From positions 434,001 through 498,000 of the forward strand of contig JACKDW010000002.1 in NCBI GenBank assembly GCA_020633295.1: a stretch of DNA of 64,000 nt, in the 5' to 3' direction. Numbering within the stretch: the first letter of the stretch is position 1; every line of letters begins with the position of its first letter. Source of the DNA: Myxococcales bacterium (GTDB taxonomy: Bacteria > Myxococcota_A > Polyangia > Nannocystales > Nannocystaceae). The notes beneath the pieces were generated by a model. It did not search any database, had not been told where the DNA came from, and worked only from the letters and a program-made list of their open reading frames with translations. This document shows, piece after piece, positions 9,380 through 17,022 of this stretch. Both the position numbers and the translations under genes were made by a program.

Positions 9380-10141
9380 GTGCGAATCCGCTATGCCGCG
9401 AAAACCGACGTGGGCATGAAGCGCTCCCACAACGAGGATTACTTCTCCCTCATCGAGGACGAGAAGATGTTCCTCGTCGCTGACGGAATGGGCGGCCATG
9501 CGTCGGGTGAGGTAGCGAGCAAGCTGTCCGCCGAGGTCATCAGCGAGTTCTATCAGCACAGCAAGGACATGGACGCCACCTGGCCGTTCCGTTACGACCC
9601 TTCGCTGTCCTACCCCGAGAACCGCATGGTCGCCGCGATCCGGCTGGCCAACGCGAGGATCTTCGACACCGCGCAGAAGAACCCCAACCTGCGCGGCATG
9701 GGTACAACCATCGTCGGCGTGATGTTCGTGGGCGAGTACGCCTACGTCGCCCACGTCGGCGACTCGCGTTGTTACCGCGTCGCCGACGGGAAGATCGAGC
9801 AGCTGACCCGCGACCACTCGCTGCTCGAGGACTACAAGGACGCGCGCCCCGACATGAGCGAGGAAGAGGCGAAGAACTTCCCGCACAAGAACGTGATCAC
9901 GCGGGCGCTCGGGATGCGCGACACGGTCGTCGTCGACATCGCCAAGTACCAGGTCCACGACGGCGACATGTTCCTGCTCTGCTCCGACGGGCTGAGCGGC
10001 ATGGTCAACGACGAGGCGATCCAGAACAAGGTGGTGGCCGCCTCGAATCTCGAGGAGGCCGTGGCCGAGTTGATCGACGGCGCCAACCGCAACGGCGGCA
10101 ACGACAACATCACCGCGATGCTGATTCAGTGCAACTTGTAG
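9380..10141 (+). CDS. PP2C-type Ser/Thr protein phosphatase (Stp1-like)
   Basis: A 253-residue metal-dependent phosphatase that removes phosphate from Ser/Thr on proteins, in the size range of bacterial Stp enzymes. Diagnostic residues include RSHNEDYF at 15-22, the metal-binding VADGMGGHASGE at 33-44, HVGDSR, LLCSDGLS near residue 205, and GGNDNIT at the C-terminus. GTG at 9380 was chosen, with AGGA nine bases upstream, because it gives the canonical N-terminus and the longer frame upstream is implausible. Compared with short Stp proteins it has a modest insert around FYQHSKDMDATW. No Ser/Thr kinase gene is in the window, although myxobacteria have many elsewhere. The PilZ gene follows 48 bases later and may share the transcript. 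Confidence 0.95.
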   Translation: MRIRYAAKTDVGMKRSHNEDYFSLIEDEKMFLVADGMGGHASGEVASKLSAEVISEFYQHSKDMDATWPFRYDPSLSYPENRMVAAIRLANARIFDTAQKNPNLRGMGTTIVGVMFVGEYAYVAHVGDSRCYRVADGKIEQLTRDHSLLEDYKDARPDMSEEEAKNFPHKNVITRALGMRDTVVVDIAKYQVHDGDMFLLCSDGLSGMVNDEAIQNKVVAASNLEEAVAELIDGANRNGGNDNITAMLIQCNL

Positions 10142-10189
10142 GCGTGCGCGGGGCGAGATAACGCGGGGCGCGGGGAAGGGCGGCGAGCG

Positions 10190-10552
10190 GTGGAGGACGA
10201 AAGCCTGGAGCGACGCGGTGAACCACGGCACGCGACCCATCTCGAGGTCGACTACGCCGCGGACAGCACCTTCATGTACGCCTACATCAAGGACATCTCC
10301 TCGACCGGCATCTTCGTCGGGACGCGCGAGCTGCAGCCGGTCGGCACGATCCTGCAGCTGCGCTTCTCGCCGCCGACGAGCAACGCGCCGCCGATCGAGG
10401 TCGAGGGCGAGGTCATGTGGAACACCGAGAACGCCGCGAACAACGAGGCGCCCGGGATGGGCATCCGGTTCACGGATATGGGTGAGAAGACCCGCCAGCG
10501 CGTGCTCGAGATCGTGCGCAAGATCGCCTACCTGGGCAGCGACGACGAGTAG
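10190..10552 (+). CDS. PilZ domain protein
   Basis: A 120-residue single-domain PilZ protein. The N-terminus has RRGEPR, matching the RxxxR loop that wraps cyclic di-GMP, followed about 25 residues later by DISSTGIFV, matching the DxSxxG motif of the barrel. Both halves of the binding site are intact, so nucleotide binding is likely. The C-terminal helix region resembles the myxobacterial PilZ-like paralogues (TIGR02266). It probably relays second-messenger signals by protein contact; motility, exopolysaccharide and development are the usual outputs in this group. It follows the PP2C gene on the same strand. The start is GTG. Confidence 0.9.
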   Translation: MEDESLERRGEPRHATHLEVDYAADSTFMYAYIKDISSTGIFVGTRELQPVGTILQLRFSPPTSNAPPIEVEGEVMWNTENAANNEAPGMGIRFTDMGEKTRQRVLEIVRKIAYLGSDDE

Positions 10553-10598
10553 CCGTCGCGCAGGCGGTCTTCTTCCTACTACTACTTAACAGCGCCGC

Positions 10599-11738
10599 TC
10601 AGAACGCGAGCGTGGTGACGCCGGCGGGCGCGTCGACGCTCGGTGACTCGAGCCGCCCGACGCGCGCGGCCGCGTGCCCGTCGGCGCGCAGCTGCTCGAC
10701 GAGCGCGCCGGCGCGGGCCGGGTCGACGCAGAGCAGCAGCCCGCCGCTGGTCTGGGCGTCTGCGGCGAGCAGCGTCAGCGCGCGACGCTCCGCGCCGCGC
10801 CAGCGCACCGCGCCCTCGCGCTCGAGGAACTCGAGGTTCTTGCGGCTGCCGCCGGGCACGCGATCGGCCTCGGCGTGGGCGAGCGCGCCGGGCAGGAGTG
10901 GGAGCGACGCGACGTCGATCGTCGCGCGCAGGCCGGAGCTCACGAGGATGTTTCGAAGATGTCCCAAAAGCCCGAAGCCTGTCACGTCCGTGCACGCGGT
11001 CACGCCGTGCGCGCGGGCGCGGACGAGCGCCTGGTGGTTGAGCCTGGTCATGCTGGCGACGGCGGCGTCGAGCTCGCCGGCCCGCGTCAGCCCGCGCTTG
11101 TGCGCGGTCGTGATGACGCCGGTGCCGAGCGCCTTGCTCAGCACGAGCGCCTGCCCGGCCCGCGCGCGATCGTTGGCCAGCACGTCCGCGGTCGCTACCT
11201 CGCCGGTGACCGAGAGGCCGAACTTCAATTCGGGGTCACGCACGCTGTGCCCGCCGACCACCGCGACGCCGGCCTCGGCGCACACGCGCTGCCCGCCGCG
11301 CAAGATGTCCTCGAGGACCGAGAGCGGGAGCTGGTCGTCGGGGAAGAACACGAGGTTGAGGGCGAAGCGCGGCGTCCCCCCCATGGCGTAGACGTCGCTG
11401 AGCGCGTTGCAGGCCGCGATCGCGCCGAAGGTCTCCGGGTCGTCGACCAGCGGCGTGATGACGTCGACGGTCATCACCGCGGCGGACGAGCCCCCGGCGG
11501 AGAGCTGCACGATCGCCGCGTCGTCGCTGCCCTCGTGACCGACGAGCACGCCGCGCGCGGCGTCTTCAGGCATGACGTCACGGTCCGCGGACGTGGAGGC
11601 CGCGTCGCTCGCGTCGCGCCCCGGGCGGGCGCGTAAGCCTGTGAGGACCTGGACCAGGTCACCGAGCCGCAGCTTGGCGGCTCAACCACCCCCTCGCGCG
11701 AACTGAGTGAGGCGAACGGGCTCTCGTGCGTCGGACAT
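10599..11738 (-). CDS. selD: Selenide, water dikinase, itself a selenoprotein (TGA = Sec19)
   Basis: SelD makes selenophosphate from selenide and ATP for selenocysteine and selenouridine synthesis. Read conventionally, the frame begins only at 11573 and lacks the catalytic loop. Reading through the in-frame TGA at 11682-11684 restores it: from ATG at 11738 the protein begins MSDAREPVRLTQFARGGG, then U, then AAKL. The motif GGG-U-AAK is the SelD active site, with Sec19 in place of Cys and the essential Lys22 following. Downstream are the Asp-rich metal/ATP loops (GHEGSDDAA, TVDVITPLVDD) and the C-terminal AIRS domain, giving 379 residues. A 7-bp hairpin begins inside the TGA and a second with a GGUC apex follows. 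It diverges from selB, whose product is needed to read this codon. Sec is inference from motif and context and is strong. Confidence 0.93.
11646..11684 (-). promoter_or_regulatory. Candidate bacterial SECIS element in selD mRNA
   Basis: In the selD transcript GAGCCGC, starting at the second base of UGA, pairs perfectly with GCGGCUC across a 6-base loop. Immediately after it GACCUG pairs with CAGGUC around GUC, presenting GGUC about 27-30 bases after the UGA. Bacterial SECIS hairpins lie just 3' of the UGA and often show a G-U-containing apical loop that SelB binds. Which of the two hairpins is used cannot be told by eye. Confidence 0.65.
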
Positions 11739-11809
11739 GGCCGCCACTGTACACAATCCCGGCGCGCGGTGAGGCGAGGCCGTCCGCGTCTCTGCTAGGG
11801 TTAGCGTCC

Positions 11810-13846
11810 ATGGCGAAGTCCCGGGCAGCCCGCTCCTACGTCCTCGGGACGGCGGGTCACATCGACCACGGCAAGACGAGCCTCGTGCACGCGCTGACGG
11901 GCGTCGACACGGATCGTCTGTCCGAGGAGAAGCGCCGCGGGATCACCATCGAGCTCGGCTTCGCGCCGTGGGAGCTGGCGAGCGACGCGGTCGCCAGCAT
12001 CGTCGATGTCCCGGGGCACGAGGGCTTCGTGCGCACCATGGTCGCCGGCGCGGGGGGCATCGACCTCGTGATCCTCGTGGTCTCGGCCGAGGACGGCGTG
12101 ATGCCGCAGACGCGCGAGCACATCCACGTGTGCTCGCTGCTGGGGGTCTCGCGCGGCGTGGTCGCGCTCACCAAGATCGATCGACTCGAGGGCGACGCCG
12201 AGGAGGTCGCGGAGGCGATCGAGCTGGCGAGCGTCGACGTGCAGGAGGCGCTCGAGGGCAGCGTCTTCGCCGACGCGCCGATCATCCCGTGCTCTGCGGT
12301 GACGCGCGCGGGCGTCGACGAGCTGCGCGCCGCGGTGCGACGCGCGCTGCGAACGCTGCCAGGCCGACCGACCGCCGACTGCCCGATCCTGCCGATCGAT
12401 CGCGCGTTCGTGATGAAGGGCCACGGCACCGTGGTGACCGGCACGCTGCTCACCGGCACGCTGCGCGCGGAGGAGCCGCTCACGGTCGTGCCGGTCGGTC
12501 ACCGGGAGCCGCGGGTGATCCGCGTGCGCAGCGTGCAGGTCCGCGGCGCCGAGACGGCGCACTGCAAGGCCGGCACCCGCACGGCGCTCAACATCGCGAA
12601 CGTCGCGACCGCCGAGCTGCACCGCGGCGACGTCATCACCGCCGGCGACCGCGTGACCCAGACCGACACGCTGCACGCCGTGGTCGAGCACCTGACGCAC
12701 GACCCGCACCCGTGGACCAACCAGACCTGCGTCGAGCTGTGCGCGGGGACAGCTCACTGCACCGCGCGCCTCGATCCGCTGACGCGCGATCCCGAGGACG
12801 AGGGCGAGCGCGCGGCGGGGAACGAGGACGACGTCGTGATCGCGCCGGGCCAGCGCGGCGTGGTCCGCCTGCGGCTCGACGCGCCGATCCCCGCGTGGCA
12901 CGGCATGCGCGTGATCCTCCGCGGCTTCCACGACGCGAGCGCCGACGGGCCGCAGCGACGCCACGGCTATACGCTCGGCGGCGGCGTGGTCGTGGACCCT
13001 CGCCCGTCCGGCGGTCGCGGCCAGCGCCGTCGCTGGCGCGCGCTGACCGATCAGCTGCGCCGCGGCGAGCCCGGGGAGCGAGTCGGCGCGCTGCTCGTGG
13101 ACGCCGGCGCGCTCGGGATCTCGCGGACCGAGCTGGCGCTGCGCGCCGGCATCACGGGCGCCGCGCTCGACGAGGCGCTGCAGCCCCTGACGACGGGCGC
13201 GCGCCCCGAGGTCGTCACGCTGGCGAGCGACCGCTTCGTGACCGAGGCCGTGCTGCCGCCGATCACCGCGCGCGCGATCGAGCTCGTGGACCGCTACCAC
13301 GACGACCACCCGATGCAGCCCGGCATGAGCCGCGCCGCCGTCGAGGGCTCGATCCCGGGGCGCGTCGCGACCGACGTCGCGCTCGTGGCGATCGAGCGAG
13401 CCGTCGCCGCCGAGGAGCTCTACCCGGTCGGCGATCAAGGTCTGCTCGCGCGCCCCGGCCGGGGACCCGAGGCCGGCTACGCGCCGAGCGTGCAGCGGGT
13501 GCTCGAGCAGTACGCGCGCGCGGGCATCGAGCCGCCGACCGTGAAGCAGGTCGAGACCGCGACCGGGCTGCCGGCGCGACGCGTGATCGAGGCGCTGAGC
13601 GTCCTGCAGAAAGACGGGGCGCTGACGCGCGTGACGAACGAGCTGTCGATGGCGCGCGAGAGCCACGAGGAGCTCATGACGCGCGTGCGCGCCCACCTGC
13701 GCGAGCACGACGAGATCGACGTCCAGGCGCTGAAGAACATGACGGGGCTGTCGCGCAAGTTCGTCGTGCCGCTGCTCGAGCACCTCGACCGCATCGGCGT
13801 CACCCGACGCGACGGCGACCGCCGCGTCCCCGGACCGCGCGCCTGA
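11810..13846 (+). CDS. selB: Selenocysteine-specific elongation factor SelB
   Basis: SelB carries Sec-tRNA to the ribosome at UGA codons marked by a SECIS hairpin. The 678 residues begin with an EF-Tu-like GTPase: G1 GHIDHGKT (about 14-21), switch II DVPGHE, and TKID as the guanine-specificity motif. Beta-barrel domains II and III follow, then about 250 residues of winged-helix repeats that bind the mRNA hairpin. ATG at 11810 was chosen since the MAKSRAARSY start precedes the first strand at the usual distance and AGGG lies about 10 bases upstream. The gap to selD is 71 bases, so the divergent promoters overlap or nearly so. The epimerase gene follows 19 bases later on the same strand. Confidence 0.97.
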   Translation: MAKSRAARSYVLGTAGHIDHGKTSLVHALTGVDTDRLSEEKRRGITIELGFAPWELASDAVASIVDVPGHEGFVRTMVAGAGGIDLVILVVSAEDGVMPQTREHIHVCSLLGVSRGVVALTKIDRLEGDAEEVAEAIELASVDVQEALEGSVFADAPIIPCSAVTRAGVDELRAAVRRALRTLPGRPTADCPILPIDRAFVMKGHGTVVTGTLLTGTLRAEEPLTVVPVGHREPRVIRVRSVQVRGAETAHCKAGTRTALNIANVATAELHRGDVITAGDRVTQTDTLHAVVEHLTHDPHPWTNQTCVELCAGTAHCTARLDPLTRDPEDEGERAAGNEDDVVIAPGQRGVVRLRLDAPIPAWHGMRVILRGFHDASADGPQRRHGYTLGGGVVVDPRPSGGRGQRRRWRALTDQLRRGEPGERVGALLVDAGALGISRTELALRAGITGAALDEALQPLTTGARPEVVTLASDRFVTEAVLPPITARAIELVDRYHDDHPMQPGMSRAAVEGSIPGRVATDVALVAIERAVAAEELYPVGDQGLLARPGRGPEAGYAPSVQRVLEQYARAGIEPPTVKQVETATGLPARRVIEALSVLQKDGALTRVTNELSMARESHEELMTRVRAHLREHDEIDVQALKNMTGLSRKFVVPLLEHLDRIGVTRRDGDRRVPGPRA

Positions 13847-13865
13847 GCGCGCGCCGCCACGCACC

Positions 13866-14915
13866 ATGAGACCGACCCACGCCCCCACCAACCTCGTGAC
13901 CGGCGCGACCGGTCTGATCGGACACAGCATCGTCACCGCGCTGCGCGTGCGCGGCCGCCCCGTGCGGGCGCTGGTCCGCGACGTCGCGCGCGCGCGCGCG
14001 CTGCTGCCCGACGACGTGGAGCTCGTGCGCGGCGACGTCACCGACCGCGCGTCGCTCGACGACGCCGCGCGCGGCTGCGAGTTCATCTATCACGCCGCCG
14101 GGCTGCCGGAGCAGTGGCTCCCGGACCCGCACACCTTCCATCGGGTCAACGTCGACGGCACGCGCAACATCATCGACGCGGCGCGCGCCCACGCGGTCGG
14201 CTCGCTGATCTACACGAGCACGATTGATGTCTTTGAGGGCATGTCCGGACAGCGCTACGACGAGTCGCGGATCGACCCGCTGCCGAAGGGCACGCACTAC
14301 GAGCGCAGCAAGCAGGTCGCGGATCGGCTCGTGATCGACGCGACGGGCACCGGGCCGGCGTCGCTGCGGACCGCGCTGCTGCACCCCGCCGGCGCCTACG
14401 GCCCGGGGCCCGCGGGCTCTCGCGGGCTCAACGACTTCTTCCAGGATCTGCGCGACGGCAAGATCCCGATGCTGCTGCCCGGCGGTATGCCGGTCGTCTA
14501 CGCGCCGGACGTCGGCGAGGGGCACGTGCTCGCGGCCGACGCGGCCCGGCCGGGCGATCGCTTCATCCTGTCGGGCGGCTACCACACGCTCTCCGAGCTG
14601 GCCGAAGAGACGCTTCGCGCGCTCGCCGAGCTCCGGCACACACCGCGCCGACGGGCCGCGCCCCCGGTGATGCCGATGCCGATCGTCCGCCTGGTCTCGC
14701 GCGCGGGCGAGGCCCTGTCGCGCCTGAGCAAGCGACCGCCGCTGATCCCGGCGGGGCAGCTGCACTTCTTGATGTGGGGCGCGCGGCCGGACGCGTCGCG
14801 GGCTCGAGACCGCCTGGGCTGGACGCCGACGCCGCTGGCCGAGGGCCTGCGCGCGACGCTGCGATACCTCGCGAGGCACGCGGGTGATCCCGCTCGGGAT
14901 GGCGGCGTCGCCTGA
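13866..14915 (+). CDS. NAD-dependent epimerase/dehydratase family protein
   Basis: A 349-residue extended short-chain dehydrogenase/reductase. The Rossmann motif GATGLIG is at about residues 13-20, a YHAAG motif follows at about 75, and the catalytic YxxxK is YERSK at 145-149 with STI upstream as the Ser/Thr site. The substrate may be a nucleotide sugar, a flavonoid-like compound or a 3-beta-hydroxysteroid; the sequence does not settle it. It sits 19 bases after selB and may be cotranscribed, but nothing links it to selenium. The C-terminal 100 residues vary as usual for substrate-binding parts. Confidence 0.85.
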   Translation: MRPTHAPTNLVTGATGLIGHSIVTALRVRGRPVRALVRDVARARALLPDDVELVRGDVTDRASLDDAARGCEFIYHAAGLPEQWLPDPHTFHRVNVDGTRNIIDAARAHAVGSLIYTSTIDVFEGMSGQRYDESRIDPLPKGTHYERSKQVADRLVIDATGTGPASLRTALLHPAGAYGPGPAGSRGLNDFFQDLRDGKIPMLLPGGMPVVYAPDVGEGHVLAADAARPGDRFILSGGYHTLSELAEETLRALAELRHTPRRRAAPPVMPMPIVRLVSRAGEALSRLSKRPPLIPAGQLHFLMWGARPDASRARDRLGWTPTPLAEGLRATLRYLARHAGDPARDGGVA

Positions 14916-14989
14916 CGCGGGCGACATCGACCTCGGTGAGCAACACGACGCGAGGACGACGACTTCATCGACGTCCTGCCAGGCGGGTC

Positions 14990-15073
14990 GAGGTCGCGCG
15001 ACAGGTGCACGCGCGGATCGATCCCGCTGGGCAACGCGAGCAGCCCCCGCGCGTCGATCAGCGCGAGACCGCC
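14990..15073 (-). pseudogene. Possible remnant of a cyclic amidohydrolase
   Basis: Directly after the selA stop and in the same frame, translation gives GGLALIDARGLLALP and then SGIDPRVHL. Dihydroorotases and hydantoinases contain a segment of the form V-I-D-A-x-G-x-x-V-x-P-G-x-I-D-P-H-V-H-L, in which both His bind metal. Here the first His is Arg and the similarity dissolves within about 15 residues, with no start codon and no downstream domain. It could be a worn remnant left by a deletion or a chance match in high-G+C sequence. Confidence 0.3.
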
Positions 15074-16456
15074 TCAGCCCGGCAGCGCCGCGCGCAGGGC
15101 CTGGATGAGCGCCTCGTCGTCGGCCGGCTCCACCGCGCGCAGGTCGACGAGCACCTCGCCGCCCTGCACCCGCGTGACCACAGGGGGCTCGCCGAGCCGA
15201 AGGCGCCGCGCGAGCGCGCCGGCCTCGAGCGCGCCGGGCCGCGGCAGCACGAGCGCGACGCTGTCGAGCGTGGCCCCGGGCAGCGAGCCGCCGCCGATCG
15301 CCGCGCGCGTCGCTCGAAATTCGAGCTGGTCCTCGGGCCATCCCAGCGCGCGCCCCAGCTGGCGGGCCCGCGCGCGCAGGCTCTCGACGCTCGCGGCGGC
15401 CATGCGCTGCAGCGGGAGCGCGACGTCGTCACCGCCGCGGGCGTGGGCGGCGAGCGTCGCGTGCAGGGCCGCGAGCGTGCACTTGTCGGGACGCAGCGCG
15501 CGCGCCATCGGGTGGCGACGGCAGCGCTCGATCAACGCCGCGCGCCCCGCCATGATCCCGGCCTGGGGGCCGCCGAGCAGCTTGTCGCCGCTGCAGGTCA
15601 CGACGTCCGCGCCGGCGCGCAGGTACTCCTGAATCGTCGGCTCATCCCCCGGGATCCCGCGCCCGAGCGAGCCCGAGCCGAGGTCCGCGATCAGCGGGAC
15701 GCCGCGCGCTCGGGCCAGCGCGGCGAGCTCGTGGAGCGCGACGCTGGCGACGAATCCCTCCTGACGAAAGTTGCTGAGGTGGGCCCAGAGGATCGCCGAG
15801 GGCGGGTCGTCGCCCGTGAGCGCGCGCTCGTAGTCGTGGAGGTGCGTGCGGTTGGTGCTACCGACCTCGCGCACGCGCGCGCCGGCGGCGGCCGCCATCT
15901 CCGCCACGCGGAAGCGATCGCCGATCTCGATCATCTGGCCGCGCGAGAGCACGACGCCGCCCGGGAGCCCGAGCGCCGTGCAGGCCAGGAGCACGGCGGC
16001 GCCGCCGTTGTTGACCACGTGCACGTCCTCGGCCTCGAGCAGCGCGCGCCCCAGCGGTCGCAGCGGCGTGAAGCGGGAGCCGCGACGCCCGCTCGCACGT
16101 TCGAACTCGAGATCGCAGTAGCCGGCGGCCGCGACCATCGCGTCGCGCGCGGCGGCGGACAGCGGCGCGCGCCCGAGGTTGGTGTGGAGGATGACGCCCG
16201 TCGCGTTGATCACCGGCCGCGGGTGCGGCCGCAGCCAGCGCTCGTCGAGCGCCTCGGCGAGCTCGCGGGCTAGTGCCTCGACGCTCGGCAGCGCGTGCGC
16301 GTCGTCGTCGCGGAGCCGCGCGCGCAAGCTCTCAACCGCTTCCTGGACCAGGAGCTTCTTGAGCGACGCGGCGGCCGGGTGCTCGCGCAGCGGCGAGGCC
16401 GCGAGCACGCGATCGACCTTCGGCAGGCGCGCGAAGCGGGACGTCGAGGCCGACAC
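15074..16456 (-). CDS. selA: L-seryl-tRNA(Sec) selenium transferase SelA
   Basis: SelA converts Ser-tRNA(Sec) to Sec-tRNA(Sec) with selenophosphate from SelD, as a PLP-dependent ring-shaped decamer. The 460 residues match the family length. The PLP lysine lies in SGDKLLGGPQAG at about 299-310, with IADLGSGSLG (about 256-265) and NATGVILHTNLGRAPLS (about 84-100) upstream. The start is GTG. Gene order here is selD, then divergent selB with an epimerase, then convergent selA, so the module is contiguous but not an operon. I searched the neighbourhood by eye for selC, the tRNA with a UCA anticodon and a long variable arm, and did not find it. Confidence 0.97.
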   Translation of the reverse strand: MSASTSRFARLPKVDRVLAASPLREHPAAASLKKLLVQEAVESLRARLRDDDAHALPSVEALARELAEALDERWLRPHPRPVINATGVILHTNLGRAPLSAAARDAMVAAAGYCDLEFERASGRRGSRFTPLRPLGRALLEAEDVHVVNNGGAAVLLACTALGLPGGVVLSRGQMIEIGDRFRVAEMAAAAGARVREVGSTNRTHLHDYERALTGDDPPSAILWAHLSNFRQEGFVASVALHELAALARARGVPLIADLGSGSLGRGIPGDEPTIQEYLRAGADVVTCSGDKLLGGPQAGIMAGRAALIERCRRHPMARALRPDKCTLAALHATLAAHARGGDDVALPLQRMAAASVESLRARARQLGRALGWPEDQLEFRATRAAIGGGSLPGATLDSVALVLPRPGALEAGALARRLRLGEPPVVTRVQGGEVLVDLRAVEPADDEALIQALRAALPG

Positions 16457-16479
16457 GCGCGCAACCTAACACGGCCCTA

Positions 16480-17022
16480 TCACGGCCGCAGCCACAGCAG
16501 CACGCTCAGCAGCGCGAACATCAGGGTCGCGGCCAACGGCACGAGCAGGCCGCGCGCGCCTCCCCGCGCGCGCCGGCTACCGAGCTCGCGCACACGCGAC
16601 ACGGTGTAGCGCGTCATCGTGAACTCGCCGGCCTGCTCGAGCGCCCGGAGCACACGCGAGTCGGGGTGCGAGAGCTCGAGCGTCACGCCGCCGACCTGAA
16701 AGCGATGCCCGTGCTCGAGCAGCACCGGGCCCTCGACGCGCGTGGTGCCGTCGAGGAACACCCCGTTCTTGCTCTCGAGATCCTCGAGCCAGAGGCCCTC
16801 CGGCGAGACTTGCAGCCGCGCGTGGCGGCGGGAGACATCGTGGTCGGTGAGGACCACGGTGGCCTCACGGGTTCGACCGACCACGTGTACGCCAGCGACC
16901 AGCGGGTGGATTCGACCTTCGAATGGACCGTTGCACTCGCGCAGCCACGCGAGCGCGCGACCGGTGTCGACCTCGTCGACCTCGTCGACCTCCTCGTCGC
17001 GGTGAATGTCTGCGTCCGTCAT
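16480..17022 (-). CDS. FHA domain protein with C-terminal membrane anchor
   Basis: A 180-residue protein. An acidic N-terminus with VDEVDEVD repeats precedes a forkhead-associated domain at about residues 35-120, which binds phosphothreonine: the motif residues are GR (HVVGRTREA), SRRHA, and NGVFLDG. A basic linker (RRARGGARG) leads to a single C-terminal membrane helix, LVPLAATLMFALLSVLLWL. The domain should face the cytoplasm. Its start overlaps the comEC stop by four bases (ATGA), so translation is probably coupled. Such FHA proteins usually read Ser/Thr kinase signals; the link to a DNA-uptake channel is unusual. Confidence 0.88.
   Translation of the reverse strand: MTDADIHRDEEVDEVDEVDTGRALAWLRECNGPFEGRIHPLVAGVHVVGRTREATVVLTDHDVSRRHARLQVSPEGLWLEDLESKNGVFLDGTTRVEGPVLLEHGHRFQVGGVTLELSHPDSRVLRALEQAGEFTMTRYTVSRVRELGSRRARGGARGLLVPLAATLMFALLSVLLWLRP

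Noticed and set aside
11801..14086. Minus-strand frame of 761 codons opposite selB
   Set aside because: Shadow frame; Arg/Ala/Val-rich with no recognisable fold, while selB has every expected motif.
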